A stretch of 64,000 nucleotides of DNA from Enterococcus montenegrensis (GTDB lineage: Bacteria > Bacillota > Bacilli > Lactobacillales > Enterococcaceae), in the NCBI RefSeq assembly GCF_029983095.1, contig NZ_CP120467.1, positions 976,001 through 1,040,000 on the forward strand, given 5' to 3'. Positions 15,805 through 25,864 of this stretch are shown here, one piece after another (position 1 is the stretch's first letter; each line of letters starts with the position of its first letter). Below the pieces are notes generated by a model. The model did not search any database. It saw nothing but the letters and a program-made list of their open reading frames with translations, and had not been told where the DNA came from. A program made the position numbers and the translations under genes.

Positions 15805-17916
15805 TTATTTATGACCTTCTGCTTCGTATTGTTTGTAGGTCTTAGTTTGGTATAAATCTTGAGTTGATTTATTCCCGTGTTCGGAATAGACACTAGTTGA
15901 TTTATTCCCTAATTTGCTTTCTTGTTTGCCTAATTGATCCAAAGCATTTTTATAGTTGAATTTTTCAGGATCTAATTCTTTTAAGTTACTACCGGTATAA
16001 AAACGTAGCAGATCACCATTATTGATCTGATCAGAAGTTGCTAATTGTTTCCCAACTTCATCTTTCCATTTTGTAACTTGTGTTTTCAACTGTTCATCTG
16101 GAGCAGTAATCGCTTGAGCAGTTGCGTTATCGTATAGCGTTCCACCGTAATAAGTGTATTTGTCAGTAACAAAATCACCATCTCGGAAAGCTACAAGTTG
16201 TTCGTGTTGTTTTGAAAGTAAGTCTTGACCTAGTTGAATGTAATCTTTGGTATCCACACCCAATAAGTGTAACAAGGTTGGTAAGGCATCAACTTGACCA
16301 CCATAAGTATGGTTAATACCACCTTTTGATTGACCAGGGATATGAATCATATAAGGAACCCGTTGCATTTGAGCATCGTCGTAACCTGTCCATGTTTCTT
16401 TATCTTTACCTAATAGTTCAGCTAAGTTTTTATTCCGTGAAGTTGAAATACCATAGTGATCACCGTATAAAACAATTACAGAGTTATCATATAAGCCACT
16501 AGCTTTCAAGTAATGGAAGAATTCTTCCACTGCGCGATCCAAGTAGTTAGCTGTAGCGAAGTAGCCGTTAATTGTTTCATCGTTTGTATCCGCCATTGGG
16601 AAACCTGCTTCATCATTTGTAAATTGTGAGTAAGGGAAGTGGTTTGAAACGGCAATAAATTTTGAATAAAACGGTTGTTGCAATTGTTCCAAGTATTTAA
16701 CAGATTGTTCAAAGAATGGCTTATCATGTAAACCGTATTGGAATGAGTTACTGTCATTTACATCGTAGTAAGAAGCATCAAAGAAGTTTTGATAGCCCCA
16801 ACGTTTATACGTTTCATTTCGATTCCAGAAAGTTCCGGCATTACCATGAAAGACGGCACTGGAGTATCCAAGTGTTTGATTTAGAATGTTTGGCGCAGAT
16901 TGGAAAGTATTTTTTCCACCTAATTGGGTCATCAAAGCACCTTGATTTAAACCAAATAATGAGTTGTCCATTAATGTTTCAGCGTCCGAAGTTTTTCCGG
17001 CCTTCACTTGATGGAAGAAATTATCAAAGCTAAAAGTACTCTTGCTATGATATAAACTGTTGATAAATGGCATTACTTCATGTTCTTTACCTTCAGCATC
17101 TTTTAATTTGTAGTCAATTAAAAATTGTTGCGTACTTTCTAAATGAATGTAAATAACGTTTTTGCCTTTGGCCATCCCAAAGTATTCACTATTTGGTGCT
17201 GCATAATGACTTTTGACATAGCTTTGGGCTTCTTTCATGTCATTGGCACTTGCTTGGGCCCGAACTTGAGAAGCTTGATAGGTTTGAACACCGTCATAAA
17301 CGGTAAAAGCGTTAATCCCTAAATATTTGACCAAATAATCACGAGAGAATGTTCGCGTTAATAATTCTGGGCGATCAACTTCAGCTAAAAATAAGTTACC
17401 AGAGAAGATCATCACAGATAACGTGGAGATAGCAAATGCCATCCGCGCGCGAACGGGACGATCATCCATCTTAATCTTTTTAGCAAATAACATGGCAACA
17501 AGTACCAAGATATCAACGAAGTAAAGTAAATCATAAGGGCGGAACAAGCGAATGGCACTTTCACCTAAACCGCTAGCAACTTTACCAGCTCCAAGCATGG
17601 TATTAATTGTGATAAAGTCGGTGAATTCACGGTAATATGAAACGTTAGCAAAAAGCAATAACGACATCAAAAAGTAAATCACCATCATAGTTATATAAGA
17701 AGCTTTTGTGCGTCTGACATATAATGCAATGGACAACAAGAATAAAGTTGTCGCGATTGGATTAATGAATAAGATGAAGTATTGACGCATACTTTCAATG
17801 CCTAAGTTAAAATCAACAAAATAGGCAAAAATGTTTTTGGCCCAAAAAAGAACGGCTAATAAGGTAAAGAAGCCCAGCCGTTTATTTAAGAAAGCGGGAG
17901 TTTTAATATTTTTCAC
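15805..17916 (-). CDS. ltaS: lipoteichoic acid synthase LtaS
   Basis: 703-aa polyglycerolphosphate lipoteichoic acid synthase. The first roughly 210 residues hold five transmembrane helices. An extracellular sulfatase-fold domain follows, with the Mn ligand Glu in VIYIHLEST, nucleophile Thr in GKTSDAET, substrate and metal His in AVSNHFPY, and the ligands in LYGDHYG. It takes glycerol phosphate from phosphatidylglycerol and extends the chain outside the membrane. GTG at 17916 is chosen because AGGAAGGAT lies 6-7 nt upstream; a longer in-frame ATG form would place that site inside the coding region. The tail after the sulfatase domain (about 100 residues) is rich in Lys, Asn and Gln. It is monocistronic with its own TTGACA promoter and terminator. 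Confidence 0.95.
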   Translation of the reverse strand: MKNIKTPAFLNKRLGFFTLLAVLFWAKNIFAYFVDFNLGIESMRQYFILFINPIATTLFLLSIALYVRRTKASYITMMVIYFLMSLLLFANVSYYREFTDFITINTMLGAGKVASGLGESAIRLFRPYDLLYFVDILVLVAMLFAKKIKMDDRPVRARMAFAISTLSVMIFSGNLFLAEVDRPELLTRTFSRDYLVKYLGINAFTVYDGVQTYQASQVRAQASANDMKEAQSYVKSHYAAPNSEYFGMAKGKNVIYIHLESTQQFLIDYKLKDAEGKEHEVMPFINSLYHSKSTFSFDNFFHQVKAGKTSDAETLMDNSLFGLNQGALMTQLGGKNTFQSAPNILNQTLGYSSAVFHGNAGTFWNRNETYKRWGYQNFFDASYYDVNDSNSFQYGLHDKPFFEQSVKYLEQLQQPFYSKFIAVSNHFPYSQFTNDEAGFPMADTNDETINGYFATANYLDRAVEEFFHYLKASGLYDNSVIVLYGDHYGISTSRNKNLAELLGKDKETWTGYDDAQMQRVPYMIHIPGQSKGGINHTYGGQVDALPTLLHLLGVDTKDYIQLGQDLLSKQHEQLVAFRDGDFVTDKYTYYGGTLYDNATAQAITAPDEQLKTQVTKWKDEVGKQLATSDQINNGDLLRFYTGSNLKELDPEKFNYKNALDQLGKQESKLGNKSTSVYSEHGNKSTQDLYQTKTYKQYEAEGHK

Positions 17917-17987
17917 TGTTTTATCCTTCCTTTTCCAAGTCTGCTTTTGCAAGCTGTAATGAAAAAATGAAAATATACACTGTTTAC

Positions 17988-18016
17988 ATTTTACTAATCT
18001 GATTTTTTTCTGTCAA
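17988..18016 (-). promoter_or_regulatory. ltaS promoter
   Basis: Minus strand: TTGACA, 17-bp spacer, TAAAAT. Near consensus. Confidence 0.75.
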
Positions 18017-18069
18017 TTGAAATTGTGATAAGGCCAATTAATTAAGTAATTCTTTAACTTCATAAAGCA

Positions 18070-18098
18070 CAGACAAATGCTGTTATTTTTGCTATACT
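18070..18098 (+). promoter_or_regulatory. promoter of the rlmI-like/aroD/ybaK operon
   Basis: CAGACA (18070-18075), 17-bp spacer, TATACT (18093-18098). Confidence 0.5.
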
Positions 18099-18125
18099 TT
18101 TTTTGAAAGAAGAGCAGGTGAAAGT

Positions 18126-19295
18126 ATGAAAATTCAAATGAATAAATTCGGCGTTAAAAAATTACGCCAACACTATCCATTAATTCAAGCAGATGATATT
18201 GCCACAGATCTAAAAATGAAATCCGGCTGGGTGGACTTTATGGATCAAAAAGGCAATTTTTTGGCCAAGGGGTATCTTGGTAAACAAAATAAAGGTATCG
18301 GTTGGGCGCTAACTTGGCAAGAAGAAGCCATTGATCACAGGTTTTATACTCAGGTATTTGCTAAAGCCAAGGCAATTCGCCAAGCATTTTTTAATGACGA
18401 AAAAACGACGGCATTTCGCATTTTTAATGGTGAAGGTGATGGGCTAGGGGGGATTACAATCGAGTGGTATGACCATTATGTTGTTTTTTCTTGGTACAAC
18501 GATACTTTATATGAAGAAAAAAATAAAATTGTCGCTGCCTTTAAAGAAATTTATCCGGAAGTTTTAGGCGCCTATGAGAAGATTCGCTTTCACAGTGAGC
18601 TGCCAGAATCGCAACATGTATATGGCAAAAAAGCACCAGAACCGTTAATTGTAAAAGAAAATTCTGTCAATTTTGCGACCTATTTAAACGAAGGGTTAAT
18701 GACAGGAATCTTTTTAGATCAGCGACAAGTACGGGGCCTTTTAGTAGATGGTCTAGCAGCTGGAAAAACGGTTTTAAATATGTTTAGTTATACAGGAGCA
18801 TTTTCAATCGCGGCAGCTATGGGGGGAGCGCTTCATACAACAAGCGTTGATTTGGCCAAGCGTAGTTTGCCAAAAACAAGGGAGCAATTTGAGGTAAATG
18901 GACTTGACTTAGCAGCACAAAAAATTCATGTGATGGACGTTTTCAATTATTTTTCCTATGCTTTAAAAAAAGGGTTGAAATACGATGTAATTGTCTTAGA
19001 TCCGCCAAGTTTTGCCCGCAATAAAAAACAGGTTTTTAAAGTAAAAAATAATTACGGTCAGTTAATTGCTGACAGTCTGCCAATTTTGACGGATGAAGGA
19101 ATCATCATCGCCTCTGCCAATACGGCTAATGTTACCTTAGAGAAATTCCAGCAGATGATTGAAAAAGAGTTTGTTACTGCCAAGGTTGACTACAAATTAT
19201 TGGACATCAAACGTTTGCCAGCTGATTTTCATATAAGCCAAACATTTTTAGAGGGCAATTATTTGAAAGTTTTAATTTATCAAGTGAAACAATAA
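18126..19295 (+). CDS. class I rRNA cytosine-C5 methyltransferase (RlmI-like)
   Basis: 389-aa SAM-dependent methyltransferase of the RlmI/YwbD family, which makes m5C in 23S rRNA. It has an N-terminal PUA-like RNA-binding domain (about 1-75), then a central domain with RIFNGEGDGLGGITIEWY (about 98-115), a Rossmann SAM domain with VLNMFSYTGAFSIAA (motif I, about 217-231), SVDLAKRSL (acidic loop), and the catalytic-region motif VIVLDPPSFARNKK (about 289-302). The target base is inferred from the family. First gene of a likely operon with aroD (53-nt gap) and ybaK. The start has AGCAGGTG. Confidence 0.85.
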   Translation: MKIQMNKFGVKKLRQHYPLIQADDIATDLKMKSGWVDFMDQKGNFLAKGYLGKQNKGIGWALTWQEEAIDHRFYTQVFAKAKAIRQAFFNDEKTTAFRIFNGEGDGLGGITIEWYDHYVVFSWYNDTLYEEKNKIVAAFKEIYPEVLGAYEKIRFHSELPESQHVYGKKAPEPLIVKENSVNFATYLNEGLMTGIFLDQRQVRGLLVDGLAAGKTVLNMFSYTGAFSIAAAMGGALHTTSVDLAKRSLPKTREQFEVNGLDLAAQKIHVMDVFNYFSYALKKGLKYDVIVLDPPSFARNKKQVFKVKNNYGQLIADSLPILTDEGIIIASANTANVTLEKFQQMIEKEFVTAKVDYKLLDIKRLPADFHISQTFLEGNYLKVLIYQVKQ

Positions 19296-19348
19296 CAGAC
19301 CTCAGTTACGGCTGAGAATGAAAATGAATGTTAAAAGGGGCGAAAAAA

Positions 19349-20104
19349 ATGCAAGTTACGTTAAAAAATGTAACCTTTGGTAAGGGCGTGCCGAAAATTT
19401 GTGTGCCACTTACCGGTAAAGATAGTCAAACACTCTTAGCACAAGCACAATTGGCAGCAACTTCAGTTTGTGAAGTAGTAGAATGGCGTGTGGATTATTT
19501 TACAGACTTTTCAAATCAAAGCGCTGTATTAGAAGTTTTATCTCATCTTAAGACAGCGTTACAAGATAAAATTCTCCTATTTACTTTCCGAACATTAAAA
19601 GAAGGCGGAAAAGCTGACTTATCGTTACGGGAATACCAAAATCTTTATGTTGCGGTAGCCGAAAGCGGCTTGGTTGATATTGTTGATGTGGAATTGGAGC
19701 GAGCTGAGTTTTTAGGCCGAGGCTTTTTAAATCAGTTAAAAAAACAAAAAACAGCACTGCTTTTGAGTAGCCATAATTTTGACAAAACGCCAGCTGATGG
19801 AGAATTAGTCATGAAATTAGGCGTAATGCGCCAATTTGATGCTGATTTTGGAAAAATTGCGGTAATGCCCCATTCTTTAAAAGATGTATTGCAAATTATG
19901 GGCCTTTCTCAAAAAATGCAGGGCTTAGCTAGTGTACCGCTTATTTTAATTGCCATGGGGGATTTAGGTAAAATTACGCGGGTTGCAGGTGAGTTGATGG
20001 GGTCAGTCATGACATTTGCCGCATTAGAAGAAAGTTCTGCACCAGGGCAAATCGATATTACAGAAATGTCCCGAATTTTAGCGGCTTTGTCACTAGAGGA
20101 GTGA
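19349..20104 (+). CDS. aroD: type I 3-dehydroquinate dehydratase
   Basis: 251-aa shikimate-pathway enzyme converting 3-dehydroquinate to 3-dehydroshikimate through a Schiff base. With the ATG at 19349, His142 (SSHNFDKTP) and Lys169 (FGKIAVMPHS) fall one residue from the E. coli catalytic pair His143/Lys170. VEWRVDYF (about 44-51) and FTFRTLKEGG (about 79-88) supply substrate contacts. The start is set by AAAAGGGG just upstream; the extra seven codons before it overlap that site. It lies between the RlmI-like and ybaK genes, away from other aro genes in this window. Confidence 0.95.
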   Translation: MQVTLKNVTFGKGVPKICVPLTGKDSQTLLAQAQLAATSVCEVVEWRVDYFTDFSNQSAVLEVLSHLKTALQDKILLFTFRTLKEGGKADLSLREYQNLYVAVAESGLVDIVDVELERAEFLGRGFLNQLKKQKTALLLSSHNFDKTPADGELVMKLGVMRQFDADFGKIAVMPHSLKDVLQIMGLSQKMQGLASVPLILIAMGDLGKITRVAGELMGSVMTFAALEESSAPGQIDITEMSRILAALSLEE

Positions 20105-20110
20105 GTTGTT

Positions 20111-20596
20111 GTGGCAAAAAAGAAAGTAGTTAAAACGAATGCTATTCGCTTGGTGGAGCAAAAAAAGATTGCCTATCATGAGTATTCTTATGAGTGGAGT
20201 GAAAATCATTTAGGCGCAGCAGAGGTAGCGACAAAATTAGGTCAAAACCCCGCTCAAGTTTTTAAGACGTTGGTAGCCATCGGCAATAAGACCGGTGTAA
20301 TTGTCGCAGTAATTCCAGGTAATCATGAGCTGGATTTAAAAAAACTGGCTAAAGCCAGTGGCAATAAAAAAGTTGACATGCTACATTTAAAAGACTTGGA
20401 ACAAACAACGGGCTATATTCGAGGTGGTTGTTCGCCAATTGGCATGAAAAAGTTGTTTCCAACTTTTATTGATCAAACAGCAAAAACATTTCCTACTATA
20501 ATAATTTCTGCAGGCAAGCGTGGCTTGCAACTGGAAATTGCTGTGGGGGATTTAGAAGGGTTAGTACAAGGAGAACTTGTTGATTTAATCGAATAG
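20111..20596 (+). CDS. ybaK: Cys-tRNA(Pro)/Cys-tRNA(Cys) deacylase YbaK (EbsC)
   Basis: 161-aa YbaK-fold protein that hydrolyses mischarged Cys-tRNA(Pro). The active-site region shows the conserved Lys in QVFKTLVA (about 52-59), then VIPGNHELDLKKLAKASG (about 77-94) and GYIRGGCSPIGMKK (about 106-119), ending with EIAVGDLEGLV. Enterococci call this family EbsC. It starts at GTG, 6 nt after the aroD stop, with AGAGGAG inside the aroD end, so it is translationally linked to aroD. Confidence 0.9.
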   Translation: MAKKKVVKTNAIRLVEQKKIAYHEYSYEWSENHLGAAEVATKLGQNPAQVFKTLVAIGNKTGVIVAVIPGNHELDLKKLAKASGNKKVDMLHLKDLEQTTGYIRGGCSPIGMKKLFPTFIDQTAKTFPTIIISAGKRGLQLEIAVGDLEGLVQGELVDLIE

Positions 20597-20602
20597 ATAA
20601 AT

Positions 20603-20699
20603 AACACGATATCAGACTTATCCCGAGTTCAAAAAGTTAGAGCAAAAATCTAACAGCTTGAGTTTGAGATTTTTACACACCTGACATCGTGTTTTTTTG
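20603..20699 (+). terminator. large branched terminator
   Basis: AACACGATATCAG / CTGACATCGTGTTT outer stem with an inner GTTAGA/TCTAAC hairpin and a T7 tail. Confidence 0.8.
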
Positions 20700-20856
20700 T
20701 AAGCCATCAGAAAAGTATGAAGTTTTCACATGAATAAATCACCTGATGACAACAGGTTGTTTATGTCTAGTTTTGCAAACGACCTCTTTTTTTCCTTAAC
20801 TCTCCAAAAATTTCGCACTTATTTTAGCGTTAGGGGAAGTTTACGCACTTTTCTGA

Positions 20857-22119
20857 TTAATATTTTTGCCAGCTGGCAACTTCTGCTGCATTTTTGCCAG
20901 CTACATGGCCTGTACATAAAGCAGTTGTAATATTATAGCCACCTGTATAACCGTTGACGTCCAATACTTCACCGGCAAAAAATAGTCCTTGGCAAAGTTT
21001 ACTTGCTAAAGTTTTTGGAATCACCTCTTTTAAATTTACGCCACCACCAGTAACAAAAGCACGTTCCAGTGCAAAAGTACGAATAATGGGAATTTCAAAA
21101 TTTTTGGCAAGTAAGACTAATTTTTCCAATTGGTCTACGGTCACTTTGTCAGCAGTCATATCATTTAAATCTAATTGATTAAGAAAAAATTGCAATAGGC
21201 GTTCTGGTAACCACTGTGATAAGGCATTCTTTAAGCTCTTTTTCGTTTCCAATCGTAAGGATAAGTCCGCTAACAGCTCTGCATTGGTTTGTTTAGGAAA
21301 ACAATCCAAGCAGACTGGAACATGTGGGGCGCCGTTACGCAGTTCTTGATTTATTGCATAGGAACAGCGAAGAGCAGCTGGACCAGAGAGACCAAAATGC
21401 GTAAAAAGTAAATCCATTGTATGACTCGTTACAATTTTTTTGCCCGCTAAAACACTTAATTTAACGTCTTGTAAGGATAGACCCTGCAAAGTTTTGCTTT
21501 GAATAAATGCAGCATCTGAAATTAATGGAGCCTCAGTTGGAAAAAGAGGGGTAACCGTATGTCCGCAGGATTTGGCCATTTTATAACCATCCCCGGTAGA
21601 ACCAGTTCCAGGATAGGTTTTACCGCCAGTTGTAATAATGATACAAGGTGCGTTAAATTCTTCTTTATCACAACGAATCCCATAAACTTGTGTGTCATCA
21701 TGAACCAACTTGGTAACGCTAGTATTAGTTAAAACGGTAACGTGAAGGCGTTTTAACTCTTCATATAAGGCATCGACAATTGTTTTAGCGCGGTCGGTAA
21801 CAGGAAATACCCGTCCGTGATCTTCTTCTTTTAGCGCTACATTGCGACTGCTAAAAAATTCCATAATATCAGTATTGTTCCATTGTGCAAAGGTACTATA
21901 TAAAAATTTTCCGTTACCCGGAATGTGGGTAATTAAATCATCAACGGGGCGATTATTTGTCACATTACAGCGACCGCCGCCGGTTAAGAGCATTTTTTTA
22001 CCCAGGCGTTTGTTTTTTTCTACTAATAAAACTTCTGCATCATTTTCAGCTGCACTAATGGCAGCCATCATGCCAGCCGGCCCTGCTCCGATCACAATTA
22101 CATCGTAATTTTTTTCCAT
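20857..22119 (-). CDS. HI0933-family NAD(P)/FAD-dependent oxidoreductase
   Basis: 420-aa flavoprotein of the HI0933/YhiN (Bacillus YtfP) family. The N-terminal dinucleotide-binding motif VIVIGAGPAGMMAA is at about 7-20, the second fingerprint KKMLLTGGGRCNVTNN is at about 41-56, ITTGGKTYPGTGSTGDGY is at about 162-179, and the C-terminal FAD contact region is FFAGEVLDVNGYTGGYN. The physiological substrate of the family is not known. The start has AGAGGTG. The stretch 20700-20856 downstream holds no gene. Confidence 0.85.
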   Translation of the reverse strand: MEKNYDVIVIGAGPAGMMAAISAAENDAEVLLVEKNKRLGKKMLLTGGGRCNVTNNRPVDDLITHIPGNGKFLYSTFAQWNNTDIMEFFSSRNVALKEEDHGRVFPVTDRAKTIVDALYEELKRLHVTVLTNTSVTKLVHDDTQVYGIRCDKEEFNAPCIIITTGGKTYPGTGSTGDGYKMAKSCGHTVTPLFPTEAPLISDAAFIQSKTLQGLSLQDVKLSVLAGKKIVTSHTMDLLFTHFGLSGPAALRCSYAINQELRNGAPHVPVCLDCFPKQTNAELLADLSLRLETKKSLKNALSQWLPERLLQFFLNQLDLNDMTADKVTVDQLEKLVLLAKNFEIPIIRTFALERAFVTGGGVNLKEVIPKTLASKLCQGLFFAGEVLDVNGYTGGYNITTALCTGHVAGKNAAEVASWQKY

Positions 22120-22179
22120 GATTTCACCTCTGGCAAAAGTGTAGCATAGTTTTTAAGTTTGTTCTATTATCAAATAATT

Positions 22180-22208
22180 CTGACGATAAGGACGTTTTTT
22201 GGTAAAAT
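22180..22208 (+). promoter_or_regulatory. gdhA promoter
   Basis: CTGACG (22180-22185), 17-bp spacer, TAAAAT (22203-22208). Confidence 0.55.
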
Positions 22209-22243
22209 AAAAACGTGACAAATATTTTACTTGGAGGGAAATT

Positions 22244-23593
22244 ATGACAAACGCAAAAGAGTATATTCAACAAGTCCAACAAAGTCTTCACGAAAAAGAT
22301 CGTGATCAAACAGAATTTTTACAAGCTGTAGATGAATTTTTCTCAACCATTGAGCCTTTTTTAGCAGAACATGATGAGTATCAAAAAAATAATTTGCTAC
22401 AATTGATTACGTTGCCAGAACGCGTAATCCAATTTCGTGTACCGTGGCAAGACGACAACGGAAATTGGCAAGTAAACCGTGGTTACCGGATTCAATTCAA
22501 CTCGGCGTTGGGACCATATAAAGGTGGCTTGCGTTTTCATCCAAGTGTGAATTTAAGTATTTTAAAATTTTTAGCTTTCGAACAAATTTTTAAAAATAGT
22601 TTGACAGATTTGCCAATCGGTGGTGGTAAAGGCGGTGCTGATTTTGATCCTAAAGGTAAATCTGATAATGAGATCATGCGTTTTTGTCAAAGTTTCATGA
22701 CAGAACTTGCCAAACACGTTGGCCCAGATACAGATGTTCCAGCTGGAGATATTGGTGTTGGCGCTAGAGAAATTGGTTACTTGTTTGGCCAATATAAACG
22801 CTTAAAGCAATACGATGCTGGGGTTTTAACTGGAAAACCCTTGGAATTTTGGGGAAGTAAGGGGCGGACTGAAGCAACCGGTTATGGTGTCGTTTATTAT
22901 GTCAAACATTTATTAGAAGATAAAAAAGACAGCTTTAAAGATAAAACAGTTATTGTTTCAGGGAGCGGAAATGTAGCGATTTATGCGATTGAAAAGCTAA
23001 TGGAACTTGGTGCAAAAGCCGTGACTGTCTCTGATTCTAGTGGCTATGTTTATGATCCAGAAGGCATTGACTTAGACTTATTAAAAGAGGTCAAAGAAGT
23101 TCAGCGGGAACGTTTAACAGCTTATGTTAAAAATCGTTCGAATGCGCAATATTTTGACGGAGAATCAGTCTGGGATAGTGAAGTTAAAGCAGATATTGCC
23201 CTACCATGTGCTACGCAAAATGAAATTGATATTAAAAAAGCAAAATTAATGGCTGATAATGGCGTGAAGGTAGTCGCAGAAGGTGCCAATATGCCATGTA
23301 CGATGGAAGCTGCGGAATATTTTATTGAACAAAATATTTTCTATTGCCCAGGCAAAGCAGCTAACGCTGGCGGGGTAGCCGTTTCAGCGTTAGAAATGGC
23401 GCAAAATTCACAACGCCAACAATGGAGTAAAGAAGAAGTTGATCGCCAGTTGGATGCGATTATGCTAAATATCTATCAAAATTGTCGCGATACGGCGGAA
23501 CGTTACGGTAAGAAAGATAATTTAATGATGGGAGCCAATATTGCCGGTTTTGCTAAAGTAGCAAAAGCAATGTTAGCACAAGGACTTGTCTAA
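22244..23593 (+). CDS. gdhA: NADP-specific glutamate dehydrogenase
   Basis: 449-aa hexameric-type glutamate dehydrogenase, interconverting 2-oxoglutarate plus ammonia and glutamate. The substrate domain has NSALGPYKGGLRFHPSVN (about 86-103) and the catalytic Lys in PIGGGKGGADFDPKG (about 125-139). The nucleotide domain has VIVSGSGNVAIYAIEKL (about 236-252). Length and the motif set match the NADP-type enzymes that assimilate ammonia. The start follows TTGGAGGG. It is monocistronic. Confidence 0.95.
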   Translation: MTNAKEYIQQVQQSLHEKDRDQTEFLQAVDEFFSTIEPFLAEHDEYQKNNLLQLITLPERVIQFRVPWQDDNGNWQVNRGYRIQFNSALGPYKGGLRFHPSVNLSILKFLAFEQIFKNSLTDLPIGGGKGGADFDPKGKSDNEIMRFCQSFMTELAKHVGPDTDVPAGDIGVGAREIGYLFGQYKRLKQYDAGVLTGKPLEFWGSKGRTEATGYGVVYYVKHLLEDKKDSFKDKTVIVSGSGNVAIYAIEKLMELGAKAVTVSDSSGYVYDPEGIDLDLLKEVKEVQRERLTAYVKNRSNAQYFDGESVWDSEVKADIALPCATQNEIDIKKAKLMADNGVKVVAEGANMPCTMEAAEYFIEQNIFYCPGKAANAGGVAVSALEMAQNSQRQQWSKEEVDRQLDAIMLNIYQNCRDTAERYGKKDNLMMGANIAGFAKVAKAMLAQGLV

Positions 23594-23627
23594 AGCTGGC
23601 AAACAGGTTGGTTTGTTGCGCTTTTCT
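23592..23627 (+). terminator. weak terminator after gdhA
   Basis: AAAGC/GCTTT outer pairs with GCAAAC/GTTTG inside and a short T-rich tail; imperfect. Confidence 0.4.
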
Positions 23628-23640
23628 TACAGTAAGTTAC

Positions 23641-23669
23641 TTGAAAAAAAAGCATAAAAAACGTAAAGT
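23641..23669 (+). promoter_or_regulatory. pgi promoter
   Basis: TTGAAA (23641-23646), 17-bp spacer, TAAAGT (23664-23669). Confidence 0.55.
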
Positions 23670-23710
23670 AATACATGTATTAAATTTATCCATTTCAAGG
23701 AGGAGCTTAA

Positions 23711-25057
23711 ATGTCACATATTAAATTTGACTATTCAAAAGTAGCACCATTTGTGAATGAACATGAATTAGGCTACATGCAAAGTCAAGTCACTGCAGCC
23801 CATGAAGCATTGCGTAACGGCACTGGTGCTGGAAGTGATTTCATCGGTTGGGTTAACTTGCCAACAGAATATGACAAAGAAGAATTTGCTCGCATTAAAA
23901 AAGCGGCAGAAAAAATCAAATCTGATTCAGAAGTATTAGTCGTTATTGGGATTGGTGGTTCATACCTAGGTGCCCGTGCGGCCATTGATTTTCTAAATCA
24001 CTCATTTTACAACTACATGAATACAAATGACAAGTCAGCTCCACAAATTTTCTTTGCCGGCAATTCAATTTCTTCAACTTACTTGGCTGATTTAATTGAA
24101 GTTATTGGCGATCGTGATTTCTCAGTTAACGTTATCTCAAAATCTGGGACGACAACAGAACCAGCTATTGCATTTCGTGTTTTCAAAGAATTATTAATTA
24201 ATAAATACGGTCAAGACGAAGCAAACAAACGTATTTACGCTACAACAGATAAAGAAAAAGGTGCGGTTAAAGTTGAAGCTGATGCGGAAGGCTGGGAATC
24301 TTTTGTAATTCCAGATGATGTTGGCGGACGTTTTTCTGTTTTAACTGCGGTGGGCTTATTACCAATTGCTGCTAGTGGCGCCGACATCGACGCTTTAATG
24401 CAAGGTGCAGCAGATGCGTCTAAAGATTATGCTTCGGATAAATTAGAAGAAAACGAAGCTTATCAATATGCTGCTATGCGTAATATTTTGTACCGTAAAG
24501 GTAAAGTCACTGAATTACTAATTAACTACGAACCAGGTATGCAATATTTCTCTGAATGGTGGAAACAGTTATTCGGTGAATCTGAAGGGAAAGACCAAAA
24601 AGGTATTTATCCTTCTAGTGCTAACTTCTCAACTGATCTACACTCATTAGGGCAATACATTCAAGAAGGACGCCGCAATATTTTTGAAACGGTAGTTAAA
24701 GTTGAAAAACCGCGTAAATCAGTGAAAATCCCCATAACAAAAGAAGATTTAGACGGATTAGGCTACTTGCAAGGTAAAGAAGTTGACTTTGTGAATACAA
24801 AAGCCTTTGAAGGTGTTTTATTAGCCCATACAGATGGTGATGTGCCAAACTTATTAGTAAAAATTCCAGAAATGGATGCATACACATTAGGCTATTTAAT
24901 GTACTTCTTTGAAATCGCTGTTGGTATTTCAGGTTACTTAAATGGTGTTAATCCATTTGACCAACCCGGAGTAGAAGCCTACAAGAAAAACATGTTCGCA
25001 CTCCTTGGAAAACCTGGCTTTGAAGAATTATCAAAAGAATTGAACGAACGTCTATAA
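23711..25057 (+). CDS. pgi: glucose-6-phosphate isomerase
   Basis: 448-aa enzyme interconverting glucose 6-phosphate and fructose 6-phosphate, the first isomerisation of glycolysis. SIS-type sugar-binding loops are visible: [15 protein letters not shown] (about 77-91) and [16 protein letters not shown] (about 142-157). The phosphohexose-isomerase signatures are [17 protein letters not shown] (about 203-219) and the C-terminal region around [21 protein letters not shown] strong AAGGAGGAG site precedes the ATG. It is monocistronic, with a clean terminator. It works with pfkA and pyk at 54.5-57.4 kb. Confidence 0.97.
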   Translation: MSHIKFDYSKVAPFVNEHELGYMQSQVTAAHEALRNGTGAGSDFIGWVNLPTEYDKEEFARIKKAAEKIKSDSEVLVVIGIGGSYLGARAAIDFLNHSFYNYMNTNDKSAPQIFFAGNSISSTYLADLIEVIGDRDFSVNVISKSGTTTEPAIAFRVFKELLINKYGQDEANKRIYATTDKEKGAVKVEADAEGWESFVIPDDVGGRFSVLTAVGLLPIAASGADIDALMQGAADASKDYASDKLEENEAYQYAAMRNILYRKGKVTELLINYEPGMQYFSEWWKQLFGESEGKDQKGIYPSSANFSTDLHSLGQYIQEGRRNIFETVVKVEKPRKSVKIPITKEDLDGLGYLQGKEVDFVNTKAFEGVLLAHTDGDVPNLLVKIPEMDAYTLGYLMYFFEIAVGISGYLNGVNPFDQPGVEAYKKNMFALLGKPGFEELSKELNERL

Positions 25058-25062
25058 TCAGA

Positions 25063-25107
25063 AGACAAAAAAGACGGCTGCTAAAATGCAGTCGTCTTTT
25101 TTTGTCT
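25063..25107 (+). terminator. pgi terminator, bidirectional
   Basis: AGACAAAAAAGACGGCTGC / GCAGTCGTCTTTTTTTGTCT, a very strong stem between convergent genes. Confidence 0.9.
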
Positions 25108-25138
25108 GGTTACGAGCTTTTGAGCAATTAACGAGTAA

Positions 25139-25396
25139 CTACGCGTCTTCTAAAACAACTGCTGTACCCATTACGGTTGGTAATGCTTTATCGGTTAGCG
25201 CAAAGCTTATTCCTAAAACAGCATTTGCTCCCAGTATCTCAGCACTTTTTTCAATATCTTTTAGCGCTTGATCTAGATATGTTGAGACGGCGGCAACAGC
25301 TCGAACTGGACGTAGTTTATCGTCAAAACCGTATACAATGCCCAAATCTTTAACTACTTTTTTACCGGGATAATACGAAAGGGTAGATGTAATCAT
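25139..25396 (-). CDS. YbjQ/UPF0145-family protein
   Basis: 85-aa protein of the YbjQ (UPF0145) family, often annotated as heavy-metal-binding. Family features are the N-terminal ITSTLSYYPGKKVVKDLGIVYG, quoted here only as ITSTLSYYPGKKVV at 2-15, then the helix ALKDIEKSAEILGANAVLGI (about 44-63) and the final strand MGTAVVLED. They form pentamers in known structures; the function is unsettled. ATG at 25396 (MITST) is chosen over a TTG 15 nt earlier because the TTGGAG of that region serves as its ribosome-binding site. Confidence 0.85.
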   Translation of the reverse strand: MITSTLSYYPGKKVVKDLGIVYGFDDKLRPVRAVAAVSTYLDQALKDIEKSAEILGANAVLGISFALTDKALPTVMGTAVVLEDA

Positions 25397-25864
25397 TCTA
25401 AATCGCTCCAAACATAAGTTTTTAATTAGTGTAACAGATTAAAGAAAAAGTATCAGTAGCTAAAATAGAGGAAAAAAATATCATTTGATTTACAAACCGT
25501 GTTTTATATTTTGTCGATCAGCTCTTTAGGTTGTCATCTTGAATGCATTTGATTCTAGCGGCAGCTTTTGATGTTAATAAATCGTGATGCTAAAAGCAAA
25601 TAACGTGGACGACAGGAATAAAACCTGCCTCTCAAAAAAGATAACTTATCGTCGCAAGTTACCTTTGAATAAAGCACCAAAACTCGCCCACTAAAAGAAT
25701 AAACTAAAGATCGCTAAAAAACTTAATTCCTCCTTAAATCTTACAAAGTTATCCCAGAGGTGACAATTGTGTTAGGAAAACTAAGTCTAAAGTACGATAC
25801 TTCTCTACTTGCAACCCGTTATGATAAATACATCAAGAAAAACAATTAAAGGAGTTGCAAATAT
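25397..25864. other. intergenic region without a recognised gene
   Basis: About 470 bases. Seen: a small CAGG/CCTG hairpin near 25614-25632 and TATGAT near 25820 without a good -35. A minus-strand AAGGAGGAATT at about 25730 has no start codon at the right distance. No RNA family is recognised. Confidence 0.5.
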